Part shown: piece by piece, positions 10,468 to 15,987 of the stretch
Position numbering within the stretch: position 1 is the first letter of the stretch
Layout: every line of letters starts with the position of its first letter
From: Parvularia atlantis
Lineage: Eukaryota > Opisthokonta > Rotosphaerida
Reading direction: 5' to 3'
NCBI GenBank assembly: GCA_943704415.1
Contig: CALSCO010001278.1
Span: 1 to 15,987, forward strand
DNA length: 15,987 bases
Notes under the pieces: model-generated
Databases searched by the model: none
What the model saw: only the letters and a program-made list of their open reading frames with translations
Told to the model about the DNA's origin: nothing
Translations under genes and position numbers: made by a program

Positions 10468-10524
10468 AGTGAGGCGACGCGCACGGCAATCAAGTGTGAC
10501 AGCGTGGCGCGGTGTCACGCAAGC
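10468..10524. promoter_or_regulatory. Very short bidirectional promoter between RIO2 and the MFS transporter
   Basis: Only 57 nt separate the two divergent start codons. The segment carries a 6-bp inverted repeat, gtgaca (10496-10501) and tgtcac (10513-10518), that could bind a dimeric factor. No TATA box is seen. Transcription starts may lie inside the opposite gene. Confidence 0.5.
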
Positions 10525-10950
10525 ATGCCCGCGGCGTGGCGCTCGTCGCGGCGCCTCGTGCTGCTCGTCGTGTTTGTCGGGCTGTTTGTCGACAGCCTGC
10601 TCGTGACGGTGCGGCAGCGCGCGTGCGGCCGATGCGATCGGGTGCTGATCGGCGCCGCCGCCCAGCTCATCCTGCCCATCGCCCCGTTCCTGCCGTACCT
10701 GCAGGACGACGCGATCGCGCGCGGGCTGCTGTTCGCGGCCAAGGTCGTCGTGCAGCTGCTCGTCGACCCGGCCGTACGCGCGCTCGCGCCGTTCTCCGGC
10801 CGCAGCCTCCCGTTCCTGCTCGGCAACATGATCATCATCAGCTCGTCACTCATGCTCGCCTTTGTCGACAACCTCCCGCTCGTCATCGGCGCGCGCGCCC
10901 TCCAAGGCATCGGCTCGAGCTGCATCACCGTGGCCGGTGCGTCATTCTGC

Positions 10951-11036
<86 letters not shown>

Positions 11037-12986
11037 GCCTGCCGACACGCAGCCGACGGCGCCGCAGGGCTCGGCCTGCTCGCCGACACGTTCGAGATCG
11101 ACGAGGACCGCGACCAGGCCGTGGGCAAGGCCATGGGCGGCGTCGCCCTCGGCATCATGCTCGGCCCGCCCATCGGCGGCATCCTGTTTGAGCTCGACCG
11201 GAGCAACATCCTCCCGTTCGCGGTCGTCTCGGCCCTCGCCGGCCTCGATTCGGTCCTGTGCCTCCTGCTCGACCCGGTCGTCAAGGACACTGTGCCGCTG
11301 TTTGCGCCGGCCTCGCGGCTCACGTCCAAAGGCGGCAACACCGCCGCGGCCGGCGACACGGACGACGGCGACGCCGTCACCCATACCGACCAGGTCGCCA
11401 AGGAGCTCCAGTTCGAGCGCGCGCAGCGGCGGCTCACGTCGCGTGTCTCGCGCCTGCTGACGGACTCGCACGTGCTCGTCGTGTTTGGCGCGGTACGTCG
11501 CCCGTCTGCCGCTTGCGCACAGTGCCAACGGCGCGTGCGTGCGTGCGTGTGCAGATCATGCTCTCGGCCTTTGCGCTGAGCTCGCTTGAGCCGACGCTGC
11601 CGTTCTTCTGGGGTGGCAAGGGCCTGACCGAGTCGCCCGCGATCATTGGCCTCGCCTTTGCCGTCGCCGCGAGCACGTATGCGCTCATGACGCCGTTCGC
11701 GGCGTGGCTGGGCACGCGCTTCCCGCGCTACCTGCTCGTCATGCTCGGGCTGCTGCTGATTGCGGGCGCGATGCCGCTCATGTCGGTCCCGAGCAGCATC
11801 GGTGCCGTCGCCTGCCATCGCCCAGTGCGCCCGCGTCTGATGTGCGCGCGCGTGTGTGCCCAGGCGCTGCCACGGCGCCGCTCGTCGTCGTCGGCCTGGG
11901 CATGTCGCTGATTGACGTGTCGTCACTGCCGATGCTCTCGCTCGTGGTCGAGAAGCGCCACTCTGGCGAGGACGTGCTCGTGTTTGTGCTAAGCGAGATG
12001 AGGTGCGCTGCGGCGTGCGCCCGGTCGTGGCGCCGCCTGAGCGTTCTGTTCGTGCGCGCGCGCAGCACCAACCTGGGCAGGATAGGCGGCGCGCTGCTGG
12101 CCTCGTGGAGCACGCGTGCGTTCCTCTTCCTGTGGACGACCATGGGCATCGGCATGCTCGCATTCCTGTGCGCACCGTGCCCGCGCTCTGCGTTGCGCCC
12201 GGCTGAACGCTGCCGCAGCTACGTCCCGTTGCTCTTCGTCGTGCGCCGCTCATCGCAGAACGACGACCAGCCGCAGCCCTTCAGCGGGCTGGTGCCGCGC
12301 CACGGCGTGCTGCGCTACGACCAGCAGCCCGTCGCCATCGGTGCGGCGCGCACGTGCGAGCCGTCTGGCGAGAGCTCACCGCGTGCTCGCAGCTACACCG
12401 GCCAACGTGGCGGCCCTGTTCAGCGACACGCGCTCACAGTTCAGCGCCAACCGCGTCTCGCCCGAGACGTACGACACGGACAACGTCGACACTACCGCCG
12501 ACGACGAGCGGCACCGGCGCAGCAGCGAGGAGCACGCCGCCGGCGAGGTCGACGACGACGAGGACGTGTACACCAACGGGCTGTACGCGCGCTCGTTCCG
12601 CTCCGACACGGGCGACAGCGGTGCGTGCCTCGCGGGCCCTGCGCACGGGTCCTTATCGCACGGGCAGGCGCCGCAGGGTCGTTTGTGCCTTCGGGCGACT
12701 TTGACGCATCGTCGACGGCGAGCGGGCCCGCGATGCAGCCGCGCATCTCGATGATGCAGTACTTGCTCCAGTCGCAGATGATGCGCACGAGCTCGTCCTA
12801 CTCGACCACCGTGCGCTCAGCGCGGGGCGGTGCGCGCCTGCTGCCTTCGCCTTCGCCCGTCGCTGCTGACGGCGGCGCGCGCCGACAGGGCCGTCGCCAA
12901 TGATGGTGCGCACGTCCGCGTCCCCCTCGGGCGCGCGCAGCCTGCGCGGGAGCAAGCGCGAGCCGCTGCTGGGCGGGTACACGTGA
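10525..12986 (+). CDS. MFS transporter, SLC18 (vesicular amine transporter)-like
   Basis: Exons 10525-10608, 10666-10936, 11068-11492, 11555-11801, 11864-12002, 12066-12176, 12219-12340, 12393-12620, 12677-12829 and 12889-12986 give 625 residues. The order of blocks follows VMAT/SLC18 proteins: RRLVLLVVFVGLFVDSLLVT (TM1), GLLFAAKVVVQLLVDP, ALQGIGSSCITVAGLGLLAD, KAMGGVALGIMLGPPIGGI (antiporter motif C, residues ~147-156), SLEPTLPFFW, and VDSSLMP-like LIDVSSLPMLSLVVEKRH. This suggests a proton-coupled exporter of the drug:H+ antiporter 1 group, probably in a vesicular or plasma membrane. Substrate is not determinable. Odd points are a long polar central loop after TM6 and a ~200-residue acidic/Ser-rich cytosolic tail ending EPLLGGYT. 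Intron 2 carries a (CT)40 array; introns 1, 5 and 6 are multiples of three and open. Confidence 0.88.
10953..11032 (+). repeat. (CT)40 microsatellite inside transporter intron 2
   Basis: Eighty bases of perfect CT repeat within intron 10937-11067, which is therefore 131 nt, about twice the local norm. The CT tract ends about 35 nt before the acceptor CAG. Confidence 0.95.
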
Positions 12987-13085
12987 GTGCGGCTGTGCGT
13001 ATGTGTGTACGATGATCCCTGCTCTGCGGCTTGCGTGCGTCAGTTGGTGCCGTATGATGAGAGGACAAAAAACGAGTGAAAAAGG
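12987..13085. other. Convergent 3' spacer between transporter and phospholipase genes
   Basis: A 99-nt gap between two stop codons. It contains the words acaaaaaacg and gaaaaagg near its right end, which form T-rich tracts downstream of the minus-strand gene. No canonical AATAAA is seen. Confidence 0.4.
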
Positions 13086-14965
13086 TTAGGCCGCGCCCAC
13101 GCCTGCGCCCGTCAGCAGCTCAGTGTCGGGCAGCGACGTGCGGCTGTCTGAGCCGCCCTCGTGCGTGCTCGACTCCATCGAGTGAATGCGCATCGTGGTC
13201 TTGTGCTCGGCCTGCGGCACAAACGACGGCCGGCGCAGCTCGGCGCGGTAGCGGTCCTCGGCCTCGGCCTGCAGGCGCAGGTCCTCGCACAGCGCGTCGA
13301 GGCGGCTGCGCTGCGACTCGATCATCGCCTCGGCCACTTGGCGCAGGTACTAGCCCGAGGCGCGTGAGCGGCTGGTGTGCCGTGTCTGTGTGCGTGAGAC
13401 ACGGCACACCTTCAGGTTGTCGTCGCTCGGATCATCGAGGCCCGACCGGCCCGGCTGCACGACCGTGTTGAAGCGGAAGTACTGGCGCGGCTCGAGCATC
13501 TGCGACAACTGCTCGGGGGCGCACAGGGTCAGCGAGCGGCCGCGCGAGCACGTTGTGAACGCGCACCTGGTAGTTGACGACCGACGCCGACGCCTGGCTC
13601 ATGATGTCGGTGATCGGCCGCAGCCACTGTACGATACCCCAGCGGCGCGCGCTCTCGTACTGCCGTTGCGCCGTCAGCGGGCGGTGCAGTGCGCGCGCAC
13701 ACACGCGACACGCACCGGGAACGGCTCGGTCTCGACGCCGGTGCCGAGTGAAACGAGCAGCACGTCGTTGTTGGAGCGGACGCGGCCAAAGTCGTGGCGC
13801 TGAACCTCGGCGTAGGCGCACTGGGCACACGGGCAGTGAGCGTGCAGCAGAGCGTCGCACGGCGTCTGCACCATCGCGGGCGAGTTGACGTAGATGCCCG
13901 CATCGATCAAGTACAGGTGGTCGCGCAGCTCGTTGTTCGGGTCGTTCTCAAACAGCTTGGTCGGCACGGCGGCCGGCTCGAAGAAGGTGGGCGAGGCCGA
14001 GGCGGCACGGCAGACGGCGCGCAGCGGGTAGTTGAACTTATCATCTAGCGCGGCGCGGCCGCGGTGAGGACGCGGCGGGCGGCTGGTTGCGTACGCACTG
14101 GCGCGGGCCTGGCGGCTCTTGAAGAAGACGGTGCGGCGCAGCTCAATGTCATACGAGGGTATGACGAGGTCGCGCAGCACGTGCTTGAGCTGGTACTCGC
14201 CAAAGTAGCTGCGCGCCGGTCACGGTGAGCGAGCACGAACAGCGATCGCGCACGCGCGCGGGACGCACTCCTTCATCACGGCCTCGACGCCGTCGGACGG
14301 GTAGCGCGCGTCGTTGAGGCCGTTCTGCGTCGCGATGGTGCGCAGGATGCTCACGGGGAACAGGCGCTTGGCGTCCTTGATACACATCTCGATCGTGTCC
14401 TGCGCCGAGTAGCGCGGCCGGCCGTGCTCGTCCGGCACGAGCAGGACCGTGCACAGCATGCCGCCGACGCTCGTGCCGACGAGCACATCGCTGCGCCGGC
14501 GCGTGAGCAGCAGCAGCAGCGGCAGCAGCGGGACGCATCACACGCACAACAGGTCGGCCACGCGCCGGCCCGTCTTCTTCTCGATGTAGGCGAGGATTGT
14601 GGCCGGGATGATGCCACGGACCTGTCGCGGGGGCGTTTCAGAGCGGAACCGGGCGTTTCAGGGGCCCGCGGACGCACGCCGCCGCCGTCGATGCTGAGCA
14701 CGCGCACGGGCAGCCGGCGCCGGCCCGTCCAGTCGAGCATGACCGCGTACGGCGCGGGCACGTACGGCGCGCGCGTGTCGGCGTCGGCGTCGAGGTTCTG
14801 CTCGTCGTGGTTGTACCAGGGCGTCGAGTCGAGCCGGTGCTTCTGCCGCGCCTGCGCCGAGCCGCCGAACGAGAGTGCGGCGAACGACGGCAGGCCGCGG
14901 CGGCTATCGCGCGCGGGGCCGCCGTCGGGCGCGCCCAGCGCGGCCTTGCCGAGACACGCGCCCAT
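13086..14965 (-). CDS. Patatin-like phospholipase with probable N-acylation signal
   Basis: Acyl hydrolase of the patatin family (Ser-Asp dyad), expected to release fatty acids from phospholipid or neutral lipid. Exons: 14965-14678, 14621-14548, 14490-14254, 14208-14099, 14044-13872, 13820-13716, 13659-13567, 13508-13410 and 13349-13086; 480 residues. Conserved parts are VLSIDGGGVRGIIPA (oxyanion loop; intron after the third Gly), LFDVLVGTSVGGM (nucleophile Ser128 in GxSxG), FNYPLRAVCRAASASPTFFE, and LIDAGIYVNSPAMCAYAE (Asp284). The dyad motif reads DAG instead of the usual DGG/DGA, with Asp kept. The start MGACLGKA fits Gly2 myristoylation with Cys4 palmitoylation, suggesting membrane anchoring. 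The last ~90 residues form a charged, likely coiled-coil region. ATG 15028 is in frame upstream, but MGACLG is the more plausible start. Junction 14253-14209 is the least certain. Confidence 0.9.
13374..13410. repeat. 14-bp perfect inverted repeat (hairpin) across a 5' splice site
   Basis: Arms 13374-13387 (ggtgtgccgtgtct) and 13397-13410 are exact reverse complements with a 9-nt loop. On the minus-strand transcript the second arm includes the phospholipase donor (GT at 13409-13408) of intron 13409-13350 and the last exon base, and the first arm is inside the same intron. Confidence 0.95.
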
Positions 14966-15069
14966 GACTTTGCTAATTAGGCCTACGTACCCCGGAGTGC
15001 AGTTTCGACGGCCCGGTATAATTAGCATTTACTGCGGCTGGCTGGCTCAGTGCCGTAATTTTTGTCATC
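14966..15069. promoter_or_regulatory. Bidirectional promoter between phospholipase and SAM/P-loop genes
   Basis: A 104-nt spacer between divergent ATGs that is markedly more AT-rich than its surroundings. It holds the palindrome taggccta (14978-14985), the same 8-mer found at 8310-8317, and a TATA-like tataatta at 15017-15024, about 46 nt before the plus-strand ATG. Confidence 0.55.
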
Positions 15070-15987
15070 ATGGCGCCGAAGCGCAGTCGTCGTGCGGCTC
15101 GTGCCGCGCCGTCCGCGCCGCAACCACCCGCTGCGTCGTCGTCGCGCGATGCGCGCAAGCGCCCCGCGGAGCCAGCCGCGGAGTCGGCCGCGGCTGCGTC
15201 ACCCACCCGCGCCTCGGAGCGTCCGCGAGGCACGCCGGTGCCAGCCATCGCAACCGGACCTCCTGTTCTACAGCAAGCCCTTGGCGCCACCCTCCCTGCA
15301 ACCACCCCGGGCCAGCCTGGCACGGCTGCGGCGCCTGCGACCGACGACGCGAACAGCACCGTCGAGCCCGTCAGCGCGTGGCTCTACAACCTGGGCCTCT
15401 CGCAGTACGCGGGTGTTCTTCAGGAGAACGAGTACAAGCGGGTCGAGGATCTGGTCCACATCGACGAGAACGACTTGACCAACATGAATATCACTGCCAA
15501 CCTGCATCGCAAGAAGATTCTCGCAGCCATCGAGCAGCTACGCTCGCCAGCCGGTCACGGTGCGTATGCGTGCGCCGCTCCGACTCACCGCCTTGCTTCG
15601 CAGGGCTGCGCCTTGCTGCGGCCGGCGAGCAAGGTGCGCTTGCGCGGGTGCCTCGTGGCCTCGGTCTGATGACGACGACGCCGCAGCTCCACCCGACCCC
15701 GCCGTCGTCGCGTTCTGGCGCGCGCTGTGCAGCGGCCAGGCCGTGCTGGACAAGTCGACCGACCCGCCGTTCTTGAGCCTGCCGAAAGACGTGTTCCTGC
15801 TGGGCAAGTGCGACTGTGGCTCGGCGCTGATGGTGCGCCCGTGCTACGTCGACCTGTACGAGATCGTGCGCGGCGCGACCTACCCGTACATCACGCGCTG
15901 GGTCGTGACGGGCAATCCGGGCATCGGCAAGACGCTCTTCGCGGCGTACGTGCTGTGGCGGCTGGCGTGCGAGGGTCGCACGGTCGT
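15070..15987 (+). CDS. SAM-domain protein with P-loop NTPase, Crinkler/RHS-like (3' truncated by window)
   Basis: Exons 15070-15559, 15604-15633 (a 30-nt micro-exon) and 15687 to the window edge give about 272 visible residues. The first ~95 are Ala/Pro/Ser-rich with basic clusters (PKRSRR, ARKRP) that could act as nuclear localisation signals. Residues ~98-158 match a sterile alpha motif domain: VSAWLYNLGLSQYAGVLQEN, then VEDLVHIDENDLTNMNI and HRKKILAAIEQL. After a linker come FWRALCSGQAVLDKS, FLSLPKDVFLLG and YPYITRWVVTGNPGIGKT, a Walker A loop at residues 249-256. The lead-in to the P-loop resembles NTPases of Crinkler and RHS-type proteins. In that family a nuclease-like or kinase-like domain often follows, but it would lie outside the window. 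SAM is secure; the Crinkler link is by eye. Confidence 0.75.

Noticed and set aside
10925-12253. 442-codon minus-strand ORF over the transporter
   Set aside because: It is the antisense shadow of a well-supported spliced gene; its translation is Arg/Ala-rich with an RE repeat from the (CT)40 array and shows no family motif.
14424-15776. 450-codon plus-strand ORF spanning phospholipase, promoter and SAM gene
   Set aside because: It crosses two opposite genes, their promoter and introns, and has no recognisable domain. The motifs lie in the other frames.

Overview
The window is nuclear DNA from a GC-rich, intron-dense eukaryote. Ten protein-coding genes can be reconstructed at exon level, with about 58 small spliceosomal introns, mostly 40-70 nt, with donors of the type GTGCG and acceptors CAG (TAG at least three times). 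A branch-point-like CTNAC lies in many of them. Very short intergenic gaps, compact introns and the gene set suggest a fungus, possibly an early-diverging (chytrid-like) one, or a similarly compact protist. This placement is inference: the beta-mannosidase is of the animal/amoeba type, and one gene looks Crinkler-like, a family common in oomycetes, chytrids and Glomeromycotina. All exon joins below were made by eye from phase, splice dinucleotides and conserved protein motifs.

Layout. 56-1934 (+): 3' part of a GH2 beta-mannosidase. 2018-2673 (+): trimeric dUTPase with an uncertain, repeat-encoded N terminus. 2753-3803 (-): seven-pass TLC-domain protein. 4271-4879 (+): small DUF2470-like protein. 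4977-5375 (-): doubtful unrecognised ORF. 5428-7530 (+): mitochondrial Hsp40 (Mdj1/Tid1 type). 7626-8180 (-): NTF2/SnoaL-fold protein. 8388-10467 (-): RIO2 atypical kinase. 10525-12986 (+): MFS transporter resembling SLC18 vesicular amine transporters. 13086-14965 (-): patatin-like phospholipase with a likely N-acylated start. 15070-end (+): SAM domain followed by a P-loop NTPase of Crinkler/RHS-like appearance, cut by the window edge.

The genes are mostly housekeeping (dUTP clearance, ribosome maturation, mitochondrial folding) plus membrane and lipid functions. They do not form an obvious pathway. The start codons of RIO2 and the transporter are 57 nt apart, and those of the phospholipase and the SAM/NTPase gene are 104 nt apart, so these pairs probably share bidirectional promoters.

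Most notable are three introns best explained as GC-AG introns, a 14-bp perfect hairpin covering a 5' splice site in the phospholipase gene, a (CT)40 array inside a transporter intron, an Arg-rich tandem-repeat leader in front of dUTPase, and the SAM + P-loop gene at the right edge. I did not find a clearly new multi-gene system.
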